DNA of 64,000 nt from Luteibacter aegosomatis (GTDB taxonomy: Bacteria > Pseudomonadota > Gammaproteobacteria > Xanthomonadales > Rhodanobacteraceae), in contig NZ_CP095740.1 in the NCBI RefSeq assembly GCF_023078455.1, positions 2,344,001 to 2,408,000 of the forward strand, in the 5' to 3' direction. Numbering within the stretch: position 1 is the stretch's first letter; every line of letters starts with the position of its first letter. Positions 8,648 to 17,341 of this stretch are shown here, one piece after another. The notes under the pieces are model-generated. The model was not told the DNA's origin, made no database searches, and was given only the letters and a program-made list of their open reading frames with translations. The position numbers were made by a program, and so were the translations under genes.

Positions 8648-9625
8648 TTGAAGCTACTGATCTGCGGCGGCGCCGGCTACGTGGGATCGCACATGGTGCG
8701 TTACCTCGTGGAGCGGCGGCATGAGGTGGTCGTTTACGACGATTTGTCGACGGGACACCGGGCATCCGTTCCGGACGAGGTGACCTTCGTTCACGGCGAC
8801 ATCGGCGACGCCGGGAAGCTCGGCCGCGTCTTCGCCGGCCATCGCTTCGATGCGGTGATGCATTTCTGCGCCCGCTCCCTGGTGGGCGAATCGGTGGTCG
8901 ATCCCTATGTCTACTACCAGAACAACATCGGCAACACGCTGGTCCTGCTCGCGGCGATGAACCAGGCGGGCGTGGACAAGCTGGTGTTTTCCTCGACGGC
9001 GGCCGTTTTCGGCCACCCCCACGCCGAAACCATCGACGAGTCGCACCCGACGGAGCCGATCAATCCGTACGGACAGAGCAAGCTGATGGTGGAGAAAGTG
9101 CTGGCCGACGCGGCCCGCGCCTATGGCCTGAGATCGGTCGCCCTACGGTACTTCAACGCGGCGGGTGCCGATCCCTCGGCGACCATCGGCGAGGCGCACG
9201 ATCCGGAGACGCATCTCATCCCCAACGTGCTCAAGGCCGTGTTGGGTCAGGGCGGCGGACTGAAGGTGTTCGGTGCGGATTACGACACGCGCGACGGCAC
9301 CTGCGTGCGTGACTACGTCCACGTGAACGACCTGGCGTCCGCGCACCTGCTGGCCATCGAATACCTGGCGGAGCACGAGGGGGCCTTCCGGTTCAACCTG
9401 GGCAACGGTTCGGGGTTCAGCGTGAAAGAGGTGATCGCCGCGGCGGAACGCGTGACCGGTCGTCCCGTGCCGCACGAGTTCGCGCCGCGAAGGCCGGGTG
9501 ATCCCGCGACGTTGGTGGCCTCGAGTCGTCAAGCACGGGAAAAGCTCGGCTGGAAGCCCGTGGTGGATGTACTCGACGACATCCTGAGCAGCGCATGGCG
9601 TTGGCACCAGGAGCCCAGGTACTAG
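8648..9625 (+). CDS. galE: UDP-glucose 4-epimerase
   Basis: Interconverts UDP-glucose and UDP-galactose; extended SDR family, 325 aa. The start is a TTG at 8648, the only initiator that retains the complete Rossmann strand (KLLICGGAGYVGSHMVRYLVE). Further hallmarks are the catalytic Ser in FSSTAAVFG, the Tyr/Lys pair in Y-G-Q-S-K, and RYFNAAGADP with HLIPN, which are typical of GalE. It lies immediately after the initiating transferase, so UDP-galactose is probably a precursor of this EPS. Cytoplasmic. Confidence 0.93.
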   Translation: MKLLICGGAGYVGSHMVRYLVERRHEVVVYDDLSTGHRASVPDEVTFVHGDIGDAGKLGRVFAGHRFDAVMHFCARSLVGESVVDPYVYYQNNIGNTLVLLAAMNQAGVDKLVFSSTAAVFGHPHAETIDESHPTEPINPYGQSKLMVEKVLADAARAYGLRSVALRYFNAAGADPSATIGEAHDPETHLIPNVLKAVLGQGGGLKVFGADYDTRDGTCVRDYVHVNDLASAHLLAIEYLAEHEGAFRFNLGNGSGFSVKEVIAAAERVTGRPVPHEFAPRRPGDPATLVASSRQAREKLGWKPVVDVLDDILSSAWRWHQEPRY

Positions 9626-9629
9626 GACG

Positions 9630-9770
9630 GGACACATCTTCCTCACGTCGTTCCAGCGCAGGCGGGAACCAGCGCCTTGCATCGGGTTTTCGCGAGGACG
9701 TCGTTCGGCTCTTCGCTCGCACGGGTACCGAGGCCCTGGGCTCCTGCTCACGCAGGAGCGATGGTGGGAT
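9630..9770. repeat. Degenerate REP/BIME-like intergenic repeat
   Basis: The short gap between the galE and beta-helix gene ends is filled by repeat-like sequence. A CGTTCCAGCGCAGGCGGGAAC segment starts at 9650 and resembles the common 'sorting of TTCC...GGAA' intergenic palindromes. A perfect stem GCTCCTGC (9740-9747)/GCAGGAGC (9752-9759) lies at the other end. The latter (GCAGGAGCGATGG) has the look of a Xanthomonadales REP unit. It could also terminate transcription from both convergent genes. Confidence 0.45.
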
Positions 9771-11209
9771 CAGGCAAGCTTCGCTATAAGGTCCAACGCG
9801 TTCGGCACGGCCTTCCCGTCGACGAAACACGCCTTCACCAACGCGTTCACCTGCGCCAGCGTGGGCCGCTTTTCCTTGAACCGTTCCGGCAACGCGTCCC
9901 CCGCGTGGAACTGGTTCTCGCCCAGTCGTGTCTTCGTCGCCTTGGCCATGTCCACGCCGGGCGATCGCGGCGAGACCACGATATTGTCGTGAATGGCGGT
10001 ATCGTCGGGCACGCCCTTCCAGCTTGTCGCCCGGAATACCGTCGTCTCCGCTCCGGCCACCGGTTTCTCGGGGATGATGATGATGTTGTTGTAGATCTGG
10101 CTCCCGTCCACCGGCCCCGAAATGCGCAGCGATGACGCTCCCGTCTTGCGCAAGGCGTCGTTGATGCTCACGTTGTAGCGCACGATGGTGCCCGTGTTGC
10201 CGATCGAGCCCGCGCTCCTTCCGTCGTTGCAGACCAGTGCCATGCCACCCGCGTTATCGTGGCTGTAGTTGTACTGGATGATCGTATGGCGGCAATGGAA
10301 GTCGGCGTCGTACGCCTGCCCATCCGCATAGGCCCGATGCCCGCTGACTTCGTTGTACTGGATGGTGGTGTTGTCGCAATCGAAGGGCCAGATGCCCGCG
10401 GCGGCCTCGCCCCGGGGCAGTTCGCCGCAGTCGCTTACGGTGTTGCGTTCCACGAGCGCGCCGTCGCAGCCCTTGACGAGGATGCAATCGCCCGGCACGC
10501 GGCGAATGCGATTGCCGCGCACGACCACGCCGCTGGCCAGCCCCGTCTTGCGGTTGCCGGCGGCAAGGAAAAGGATGCCGTCTCGTCCCGCGTCGTCGAT
10601 CGTGTTGTCGGTGATGACCAGGCCGTCATGGCGCGAATTGCCCTTGGCTTCCACCAGGATGGCGCTGCCGCCCCCCTCCTTCTTCACGGAAGATCCGTTG
10701 ACGTCGCGGACGGTCAGGCCCTGCAGCACGATGCCGTGCACGACGCCGGCGTCCTGGTGGAAGAGGTGCACACCGGTCCGGCGTGGCGCGGGTTGGGGGC
10801 CCCGGTTGGATACCGTGAGGTTCCGCACCGTCCAGTACTCGACGTTCTGCAATCGAATCGTCGAAGGGCTTCGGCCGTCGGCATGCAGGTGCGGTGGGGC
10901 GCCTTCGCCGTAGGCGTCCACCGTGACGGGCGCGCCGGCGCGACCCGACCCCTTCGCCAGCAGCGCGCCGGGGTAGTCACCGTCACGCTTGAACAGGAGC
11001 CGGTCCCCCGGGGCGAAGGTCGTCCGGTTCACGCGGTCCAGGCTGCGCCAGGCTTGGGTCGCGCTCTTTCCGTCATGGGCGTCGTTGCCGGCGGCGCCGT
11101 CGACGTAATAAGTGGTTCCCGTACCCGCCGCACGCAGCGTGGCGAGGGGAAGGAGGGCCGTGACGCCGGTGGCCCAGACCGAATGGCGCAGAAACGTCCT
11201 GCGATCCAT
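9770..11209 (-). CDS. Tat-exported right-handed beta-helix protein
   Basis: 479-aa exported protein. The N-terminus MDRRTFLRHSVWATGVTALLPLATLRAAG has a twin-arginine motif (RRTFLR) and an AxA-like cleavage site near 28. The rest consists of beta-helix coils with recurring N-x-I/V strands (VRGNRIRRVPGDCILVKG, VERNTVSDCG, IQYNEVSGH, IIQYNYSHDNAGGMALV), as in pectate-lyase-fold polysaccharide lyases, epimerases and acetyl-modifying enzymes. A clear GGAGG precedes the ATG. It is the last gene of the EPS operon, 11 bases after a GT2 gene, so it may trim, epimerise or degrade the exported polymer. Catalytic residues are not identifiable by eye, so the reaction is unassigned. Confidence 0.75.
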   Translation of the reverse strand: MDRRTFLRHSVWATGVTALLPLATLRAAGTGTTYYVDGAAGNDAHDGKSATQAWRSLDRVNRTTFAPGDRLLFKRDGDYPGALLAKGSGRAGAPVTVDAYGEGAPPHLHADGRSPSTIRLQNVEYWTVRNLTVSNRGPQPAPRRTGVHLFHQDAGVVHGIVLQGLTVRDVNGSSVKKEGGGSAILVEAKGNSRHDGLVITDNTIDDAGRDGILFLAAGNRKTGLASGVVVRGNRIRRVPGDCILVKGCDGALVERNTVSDCGELPRGEAAAGIWPFDCDNTTIQYNEVSGHRAYADGQAYDADFHCRHTIIQYNYSHDNAGGMALVCNDGRSAGSIGNTGTIVRYNVSINDALRKTGASSLRISGPVDGSQIYNNIIIIPEKPVAGAETTVFRATSWKGVPDDTAIHDNIVVSPRSPGVDMAKATKTRLGENQFHAGDALPERFKEKRPTLAQVNALVKACFVDGKAVPNALDLIAKLA

Positions 11210-11220
11210 GATGTCCTCCG

Positions 11221-12042
11221 TCAGCGTCGTTCGCTGAGCGAATAGCGATAGACTCCGCCGTGTTTGCGCAGCATGTAGGCGAACCCGGCGAGGTGCTTGA
11301 GGGTGAGCCGGGAAAACTTGCGCGTGCGCCGCTTGTAGTCGTGCACCACGGAGATCTTCCGGCTGTAGTAATTGCGCAGGCCCAGCTTGCGGGTGCGCAC
11401 GCAGAACTCGGCGTCTTCCGGACCGAAGAAAATCCTGTCGTCATAGCCCATGAGGCGGGCGGCGGTGTCCTTCGTGAAGGTCTGGTTCGCACCGAGCACG
11501 TAGTCGACCTCCATCGGATCGGCGCTTTCGTCGAAACGGGTGTCGAGCATCAGGTGTCGCTCCAGCTCGCGCCTGACGAAGCCGAGCATGCGGCTGGCCG
11601 GAATACGCGCGGCGATGGGCTGGTAGAACCGGGGAAAACGGCGCGTCGAGTCCTGGCGCGTGCGATCGACGTTGAGCAGCTGGAATCCGACCACGCCCGC
11701 GTCCGGATGCGTACGAAAGAACTCCTCCACGATCGCGCCGGGATCGGCCGTGAGGAAGATGGTGTCGTTGTCCAGCGTCATGCAGTACTTGCCTCGGGCG
11801 AGGAAGAGGCCGCGATTGCGGGCAGGACCCACCCCGTGGTTGTGCTCGAGGGGAAAATACCGGATCCGCGGCAACGTGGCGACGAATTCGGCGCTGCCGT
11901 CGCGCGAGCCGTTGTCCACGACGATCACTTCGTCGCGCTCGAAATCCACCTTGTCCATCAGCGACAGAAGGCAGCGCTCCAGGTTTTCCCGTTCGTTCCA
12001 GGTGATGATGATGATCGACAGGCGCACGTCGGCTTCGCTCAT
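11221..12042 (-). CDS. Family 2 glycosyltransferase
   Basis: 273-aa cytoplasmic GT-A enzyme. The ATG at 12042 overlaps the upstream acetyltransferase stop (ATGA) and has AGGAGC eight bases before it; the frame stays open upstream but without coding character. The N-terminal motif RLSIIIITWNERENLERCLLSL, the donor-site D-N-G-S-R-D-G-S, and the metal-binding DxD-type L-D-N-D-T identify GT2. The late F-G-P-E-D-A-E-F segment is the usual acceptor/catalytic ED motif. It adds one sugar during assembly of the lipid-linked EPS repeat. Donor and acceptor are unknown. Confidence 0.88.
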   Translation of the reverse strand: MSEADVRLSIIIITWNERENLERCLLSLMDKVDFERDEVIVVDNGSRDGSAEFVATLPRIRYFPLEHNHGVGPARNRGLFLARGKYCMTLDNDTIFLTADPGAIVEEFFRTHPDAGVVGFQLLNVDRTRQDSTRRFPRFYQPIAARIPASRMLGFVRRELERHLMLDTRFDESADPMEVDYVLGANQTFTKDTAARLMGYDDRIFFGPEDAEFCVRTRKLGLRNYYSRKISVVHDYKRRTRKFSRLTLKHLAGFAYMLRKHGGVYRYSLSERR

Positions 12043-12542
12043 GGCGATGCTCCTAGGGGGGATTGGGCTGGGCTCTGGGCGCGTTCGCGCATCGATGAAG
12101 GGGTGATGACCTCGTTGGCCTTCACCACGAAGCCGTCGGGAATGACCACGGGGCCGAAGATGCAGGCACCGGTGCCGATGGTGACGTTGTCGCCGATCAC
12201 CGGCGTGCCGTCGCCCGGCCAGCGGTTGCCGATGCACACGCGCGCGTAGAGCGTGCAGTTGGCGCCGAGGGTGCTCTTGCCGTTCACGATGATGCCGAAC
12301 GCGTGGTAGATCACCAGGCCCGGACCGATGGTCGCCGTGGTCGGCAGGTAGCACTTGAAGACGAACTCGGCCACCTTTTCCAGCACCCGGAAGGGCGCAT
12401 GGAACGGCGTGCCGCGCGCGGTGGCGAGCAGGCGATAGGTGAGGATCACCCAGAACGACTGGTCGAGCATCCACCACGCCATGCCGCGAAAGCCGGGCAA
12501 GGACTTCAGGCGCTTCACGTCGGCGCGAAAATCGTCAAGCAT
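12039..12542 (-). CDS. Serine-acetyltransferase-like hexapeptide acetyltransferase (WcaB-like)
   Basis: 167-aa left-handed beta-helix acyltransferase of the CysE/WcaB type. A helical N-terminal region (MLDDFRADVKRLK...FWVILTYRLLATARG) is followed by hexapeptide repeats (IGPGLVIYHAFGIIVNGKSTLGANCTLYARVCIGN...VIGDNVTIGTGACIFGPVVIPDGFVVKANEVI). The catalytic His is expected in the IYHAFG segment. Located between the Wzy-like gene and a GT2 with overlaps on both sides, it most likely O-acetylates a sugar of the EPS. It is shorter than true serine acetyltransferases (about 270 aa), which argues against a cysteine-biosynthesis role. Confidence 0.82.
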   Translation of the reverse strand: MLDDFRADVKRLKSLPGFRGMAWWMLDQSFWVILTYRLLATARGTPFHAPFRVLEKVAEFVFKCYLPTTATIGPGLVIYHAFGIIVNGKSTLGANCTLYARVCIGNRWPGDGTPVIGDNVTIGTGACIFGPVVIPDGFVVKANEVITPSSMRERAQSPAQSPLGASP

Positions 12543-13761
12543 GGGCGGGATCCGGGCGACCGAGGGGGGAACGGCTCTTCAGCCATGCGTTGCGCTCGCG
12601 CGTACGCGCATCCGCCTCGACCCGCAGGCGGCCGAGGCGCTTGTCGCGCTGGGCATAGAACATGCCCACGAAAAACCAGAAGTAGGCCTCGTAACCGCTG
12701 AACTCGATGAACGCCAGCATCAGGTAGCAGAGCAGGAACGCCTTGACGTTGCCCTGCTGGCCGTCGGTGCGGGAAAACAGGATGTGCCCGGCCAGCGCCA
12801 GGAAGAGCAGCAACGACTGAACGCCGCCTTCGAGGAGGAACTGGAGATAGATGTCGTGGACGTTGTTCTCGACGAACTCCAGGCCGGAGATCTGCTCCAT
12901 CACCGGAACGCCGTTACCCACGCCGTAGCCCATCAGGTTGTGTTCGAGTGCGGTACCCGCGCTGGTCCAGAGGGCGAGGCGGCCGACGTTCTTCTGCTCC
13001 AGCTGCGTTTCGGCCTGAAGGTTGAATCGGTCGATCACGGGGATGTCGATCACGGAGGACAGCACCAGGCCCGCCACCAGCACCACCGCCGCCACGCCGA
13101 TGAAGGTGTAGAAGTAATAGTGGCGCGTCTTGCGCATGCGGTAGGCGGCGATGCCGATCGACACGGCCGTGCCCAGCAGGCCCGACCGGGACAGCATCAT
13201 GCCGCTGGTGAGCAGGGCGATGCCGGCGGCGATGGGATAGACGCGCGTGCCGATGAGCAGGATCGACAACAGGGCCAGCAGGCTGGCCTCGATGTTGCGG
13301 CCGCCCGTGGACATGTAGAGCACGCTGGAGGTGGTTTCGCTGCGCGTATAGATGGCGCCGAGCTGGCCCGCGTATACGGCATCGCGCAGCAGGATGAAGG
13401 CGATGCAGCACCCGAGTATCCAGACGAAGATCCTGCGCAGGTCCAGGTCGTCGAGCTTGCGGCCGAAGACCGTGCCGAGGAAGTAGGAGGCCGCCACGAA
13501 CACGATCAGGGTCGAGCGGAGCCCGCCGCCGTACGACGCGGACGCCGCCAGCGAGGTGCCCATCATGGTCGCTATGAAGGCCGTGGCCGGGTTCACCTTG
13601 AGATAGCGCACGGCGGGCAGGTAGATCACCGGCATCAGGAGAAGCAGCAGGTGATAGACGTTCACGTGCGACTTGCTCTCGGTACTGTGCGTGAGCGGAA
13701 TCTGCACGAAGATCATCGCGATCAGCAGCACCGCCGCGGCCCGGGTCTTTCGGATGACCAT
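12535..13761 (-). CDS. O-antigen ligase/Wzy-type polysaccharide polymerase
   Basis: 408-aa inner-membrane protein with about ten to twelve hydrophobic helices, belonging to the O-antigen ligase/polymerase (Wzy_C) superfamily. The start ATG at 13761 overlaps the upstream GT2 stop (TGATG); the frame continues upstream only as a shadow. The large periplasmic loop (VIDRFNLQAETQLEQKNVGRLALWTSAGTALEHNLMGYGVGNG, then NNVHDIYLQFLLEGG) has the R-x-x-L-W and H-x-x-x-L features of these enzymes. Next to Wzx and GT genes it is best read as the Wzy polymerase joining repeat units in the periplasm. Confidence 0.85.
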   Translation of the reverse strand: MVIRKTRAAAVLLIAMIFVQIPLTHSTESKSHVNVYHLLLLLMPVIYLPAVRYLKVNPATAFIATMMGTSLAASASYGGGLRSTLIVFVAASYFLGTVFGRKLDDLDLRRIFVWILGCCIAFILLRDAVYAGQLGAIYTRSETTSSVLYMSTGGRNIEASLLALLSILLIGTRVYPIAAGIALLTSGMMLSRSGLLGTAVSIGIAAYRMRKTRHYYFYTFIGVAAVVLVAGLVLSSVIDIPVIDRFNLQAETQLEQKNVGRLALWTSAGTALEHNLMGYGVGNGVPVMEQISGLEFVENNVHDIYLQFLLEGGVQSLLLFLALAGHILFSRTDGQQGNVKAFLLCYLMLAFIEFSGYEAYFWFFVGMFYAQRDKRLGRLRVEADARTRERNAWLKSRSPLGRPDPAHA

Positions 13762-14633
13762 CAGCCCAGCGCCACGCCGAAGAACTTGTGGATCAGCACC
13801 TTCACGGTCGACTTGTAGCCTCCCAGCGAGACGTTGCGGGCGATGTCGGCCAGGGGAGGGCGCTCGCGGTTCATCACGTACTGGATGTTGCGATGGTTGC
13901 GCAGCTGGTCGGCGTTCATCAGGCGCGCGTGCTTGGCGATGAAACGCTCGCTCCCTTCGGCCCGGCGGCTGGAATTGCGGATGCGCGCGCGTGAACGATC
14001 GTCGTCGACGAACGACAACAACGCCTTCGATCGCACGGCGGGACCATACCGATCCATCATCCGGATCCACATGTCGTAGTCCTGCCAGGACGGCATGGCC
14101 TCGTCGAAACCGCCCAGCTCGCGCATGCGCGACAGCTCGGTCAGCACCTGGTTGCCCGCCAGGTTGGCGTAGAGCATCGAACCGAGGTCGATCGGATCGA
14201 CGCGGTGCAGCTCGGCATCGCCGAACGCGCGGCCGGCGATACCGGCGATCTGGTCCATCGACTGGAAATAACGGAAGCGGCTGCAGGCGAACGACGGCGA
14301 ATGCCTGCGATAGAGGTCCACCAGGCATTGCACGCGCTGGGGATGGAACAAGTCGTCGTCGTCCAGGCCCGTGACGTAGGTGCCGGTCGCCTGTTCGATG
14401 CACCGGTTCCGTGCCCGGCAGGCGCCCTGGGGGGTGTCGTTGCGCAGATAGGTGAAGCGGTCCGGATGGGTGCGGGCGTAGCTTTCGATCAGCTCGGGCG
14501 TGTCGTCGGTCGAGGCTTCGTCGCACACCAGGATTTCGATGTGCGGATACGTCTGCGCGAGCACGGAATCGATCGCCCGCCTGAGCAGCGCGGACCGGTT
14601 TCGGGTGGGGATGTATACGCTTACCAGCGCCAT
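13761..14633 (-). CDS. Family 2 glycosyltransferase
   Basis: 290-aa GT2 enzyme. The N-terminus MALVSVYIPTRNRSALLRRAIDSVLAQTYPHIEILVCDEASTDDT and the metal-binding G-L-D-D-D-D-L are diagnostic. A central W-Q-D-Y-D-M-W-I-R motif marks the acceptor side. It lies between wzx (27 bases upstream) and wzy (overlap of one base). It transfers one sugar of the EPS repeat; the DDD-type active site is that of retained-polarity inverting GTs. Specificity unknown. Confidence 0.88.
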   Translation of the reverse strand: MALVSVYIPTRNRSALLRRAIDSVLAQTYPHIEILVCDEASTDDTPELIESYARTHPDRFTYLRNDTPQGACRARNRCIEQATGTYVTGLDDDDLFHPQRVQCLVDLYRRHSPSFACSRFRYFQSMDQIAGIAGRAFGDAELHRVDPIDLGSMLYANLAGNQVLTELSRMRELGGFDEAMPSWQDYDMWIRMMDRYGPAVRSKALLSFVDDDRSRARIRNSSRRAEGSERFIAKHARLMNADQLRNHRNIQYVMNRERPPLADIARNVSLGGYKSTVKVLIHKFFGVALG

Positions 14634-14660
14634 GGGTTCGCTCCGCCTAGGCTCGTCATG

Positions 14661-16085
14661 TCAGGCTCCCACCGGGTGCGCGTGTCGCTCGAGCAGGGCA
14701 TGCCGATGCCGCCAGATCACCCAGCACAGGGGCGGCGTCGCCAGCACCAGGCGAAGCGCGCACGCCTTCCAGTCGTTGGCCGGATACAGCGCGACGGCCA
14801 GCATGAGGAAGGCGTAGGGAACGAGGCTCTCGACCGTCCACGAACCGAAGAACTCGCGCGGTGTGAGCCGGATGATCTTCGAGGAGAAGAAGTAATAGGA
14901 CAGCACGGTGGACAGCACCTGGCTGACGGCGAGCGCCACCGCCATGATTTCCAGCGAGCGCGACATGGCGCCGAGCACGCTCACCGCCAGGGTGATGCCG
15001 CAGATCTTCAGGTTCCAGCCGAACTCGATGTCGGAGCGCCCCAGGCTCTGGCTGAGCGCGCCGATCAACGAACCGAGCGGACGGAGCATGCCGAACAGCA
15101 GCATGAGCGGAATCAGCTCCGCGACACCGGCGTAACGCTGTCCGTACAGAAGGGTCACCGCCAGCGGCGCGGCCACGGCAAGCATGATGAACACGCAGGC
15201 GCTGAAAATCGATACGCCGCGCAGGCCCAGCAGGTAAATGCGGCGCAGCGCCTCCGGGTCGCCCTGCAGGGTGGCCAGGCGGGGAAGCGCGAGGCGTTGG
15301 GCCACCGGCATGATCAACTTGGTGGGCTGCAGCACGAGCTCCTTCGCGAGCGAATACACGCCCAGCGAGGCCAGGCCGAGGAATTTGCCGAGGATGATCT
15401 GGTCGGCCTGGCTGCGCAGCTGGTTGATCACCTGCGAGCCCAGCTGGAAGGCACCGTAACGCAACGCTTCGCCGACGATGCCCCGGTCGTAGCGGCGTCC
15501 CGGATGCCAGTCGCGCTCGGCGGCCATGAGGAACAGGCCCAGGCGCACGAAGCTGTTCACGATCATCGCGTAGACGGCCGCCTCGATCGACGCGCCGAAC
15601 ACCAGCACCATGAGCAGCAAGGTGGCCAGGCCCGACAGGCGTCCGGCCACTTCGATGCGCGCCAGGCGCGGGATGCGGAACGCCTTGATGAGGCTGGCCT
15701 GGTACTGCGCCGCGAGGCCGAGCAGCACGAAGTTGATCGTGGACAGGCGCAGGAGGCCACCGAGCACGTCGGAACCGTAGAACGCGGCGACGGCATAGGA
15801 TGCGCCGAACAGCACCGCCGCCGACAGCAGCCCCAGTCCGGCGCTGATCATGAACAGCGAGGTGCGCCCGGCCCGGTCGATGTCCTGGCGATGGATGAGA
15901 TAGCTGCTGAGGCCCATGTCCTGCAAAAGCGTCGCGATGGCGTTCACCACGTTGACGATGGCCAGGGCGCCGAGCAGGTGGGCGTCCACGTGGTGCGCGA
16001 GCACCGCGATCTGCAACAGCTGGCTCGCCGCGCTCACCACGGTCGAGCCGGCGGTCCACAGGGCATCGCGACGGACGGAGGTCAT
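14661..16085 (-). CDS. wzx: Wzx-type oligosaccharide flippase
   Basis: 474-aa polytopic membrane protein of the MATE/MVF (RfbX/PST) superfamily with about 12 to 14 helices. It begins MTSVRRDALWTAGSTVVSAASQLLQIAVLAHHV, the usual opening of lipopolysaccharide-type flippases. The start at 16085 overlaps the upstream GT4 gene by four bases. Conserved features include LLQDMGLSSYLIHRQD after helix 2 and the loop Q-L-G-S-Q-V-I-N-Q-L-R-S-Q-A-D-Q-I-I-L-G. It would flip the lipid-linked repeat unit to the periplasm for Wzy. Part of the single EPS assembly operon. Confidence 0.88.
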   Translation of the reverse strand: MTSVRRDALWTAGSTVVSAASQLLQIAVLAHHVDAHLLGALAIVNVVNAIATLLQDMGLSSYLIHRQDIDRAGRTSLFMISAGLGLLSAAVLFGASYAVAAFYGSDVLGGLLRLSTINFVLLGLAAQYQASLIKAFRIPRLARIEVAGRLSGLATLLLMVLVFGASIEAAVYAMIVNSFVRLGLFLMAAERDWHPGRRYDRGIVGEALRYGAFQLGSQVINQLRSQADQIILGKFLGLASLGVYSLAKELVLQPTKLIMPVAQRLALPRLATLQGDPEALRRIYLLGLRGVSIFSACVFIMLAVAAPLAVTLLYGQRYAGVAELIPLMLLFGMLRPLGSLIGALSQSLGRSDIEFGWNLKICGITLAVSVLGAMSRSLEIMAVALAVSQVLSTVLSYYFFSSKIIRLTPREFFGSWTVESLVPYAFLMLAVALYPANDWKACALRLVLATPPLCWVIWRHRHALLERHAHPVGA

Positions 16086-17341
16086 CGCGCGTGCTCCGGC
16101 CGGATCAATTGCGCCGCGAGCTGGTCGTGCAGCCGGCGCTGGTTGAAACGGGCATCGACGGTGTCGCGGGCACGGCGTGCGATCGCCGGCAGATCGAAGT
16201 CGCCTCGCTGGATCCGCGCAAGCGTGTCGGAAAGAGCGACGGCGTCGCGCTCGGGCACGAGCCAGCCCGACCTGCCGTCTTCGATGAGTTCGGGGATGCC
16301 GCTGTGCAGGGTCGACAGGCAGGGCACGCCGCTGGCCATGGCTTCCATCAGCGACACGGGAATGCCTTCCTGATCGCCGTCGGCGGCGGTCACGCTGGGC
16401 AGGGCGAACACGTCCGCCCCACGCAGCGCGGCCTGGACGTAGTCCTTGTCCTTGCGGCCGCTGATACGGATCCGGCCTTCGAGGCCGCCGGCCGATACGA
16501 ATCGTTCGAGCGCGCCCTGGAGCGGGCCGTCGCCGATCACCTCGAGTTCGACGGGAACGTGCCGGCGCGCCAGGCGCGCCACCGCTTCGCACAGGTAGAT
16601 GACGCCTTTCTTCTCCACCAGTCGCGCCACGCAGACCACGCGCAACACGCGATCGGCCAAGGATTCCCTTGTGTCGGGCGGAAGACGGAAGCGGAAGCTT
16701 TCCAGATCCACGCCCATGCGATGCACGCGAATCTTTTCCGGCGAACAGCCGAGGGATTCGAGTTTCACGCCCCAGCGGTCGCTGATGGGAAGCATGACGT
16801 CGCCGCTATGGAACAGGCGCCGATAGTCGTCGGCGTGCCTTGCCAGCACGCCATGCTGCGACAGGTCGAAACCATGGAAGACCGTATACAGCGGCCCATC
16901 GATCAGTCCGAGCGAGCGCAAGTGCGATGCCACCACGCCCGTCGGGCCGAAATGCGCGACGATCGCGCGGGCCTTGAGAGGGGAGGTCAGGCGCCTGGCC
17001 GCGCCGGCGAGAGCGAGGCTCTTCGCCGCGTGGCCGTAGCGGCGGACCGATAGCGCTCGCCGCACGCGGGATCGGCCCAGGGCGGGAAGCACGTGGCGCA
17101 GCCGTGCCAGGGCGATACGCCATCCGGTCGATGCGCTCGCGGCCTGTTCGAACACGAAGATGGCGCGTTCCATCAGTCCGCGCTCGGACACGACGTCGCC
17201 GGGCGTGGGGGCCTGGCCGCGACTGACCGCGAGAATACGCACGTCCAGCCCCCGGTCGAGCAACCCGACGATCTGGTCGATCACGAAGGTTTCCGAGTAC
17301 TTCGGAAATTCGGGCAGCACGAAGAGGACGTCCATGCTCAT
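16082..17341 (-). CDS. Family 4 glycosyltransferase
   Basis: 419-aa GT-B enzyme of family GT4. The N-domain opens MSMDVLFVLPEFPKYSETFVIDQIVGLLDRG, with the S-E-T-F-V motif typical of EPS GT4 enzymes. The C-domain has VCVARLVEKKGVIYLCEAVARL, GDGPLQGALE, and the retaining-GT E-x7-E signature in EGIPVSLMEAMASGVPCLST. An internal ATG at 17335 is an alternative start. It overlaps wzx downstream and the pyruvyl transferase gene upstream, both by four bases. It adds a sugar to the lipid-linked intermediate. Confidence 0.9.
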   Translation of the reverse strand: MSMDVLFVLPEFPKYSETFVIDQIVGLLDRGLDVRILAVSRGQAPTPGDVVSERGLMERAIFVFEQAASASTGWRIALARLRHVLPALGRSRVRRALSVRRYGHAAKSLALAGAARRLTSPLKARAIVAHFGPTGVVASHLRSLGLIDGPLYTVFHGFDLSQHGVLARHADDYRRLFHSGDVMLPISDRWGVKLESLGCSPEKIRVHRMGVDLESFRFRLPPDTRESLADRVLRVVCVARLVEKKGVIYLCEAVARLARRHVPVELEVIGDGPLQGALERFVSAGGLEGRIRISGRKDKDYVQAALRGADVFALPSVTAADGDQEGIPVSLMEAMASGVPCLSTLHSGIPELIEDGRSGWLVPERDAVALSDTLARIQRGDFDLPAIARRARDTVDARFNQRRLHDQLAAQLIRPEHAR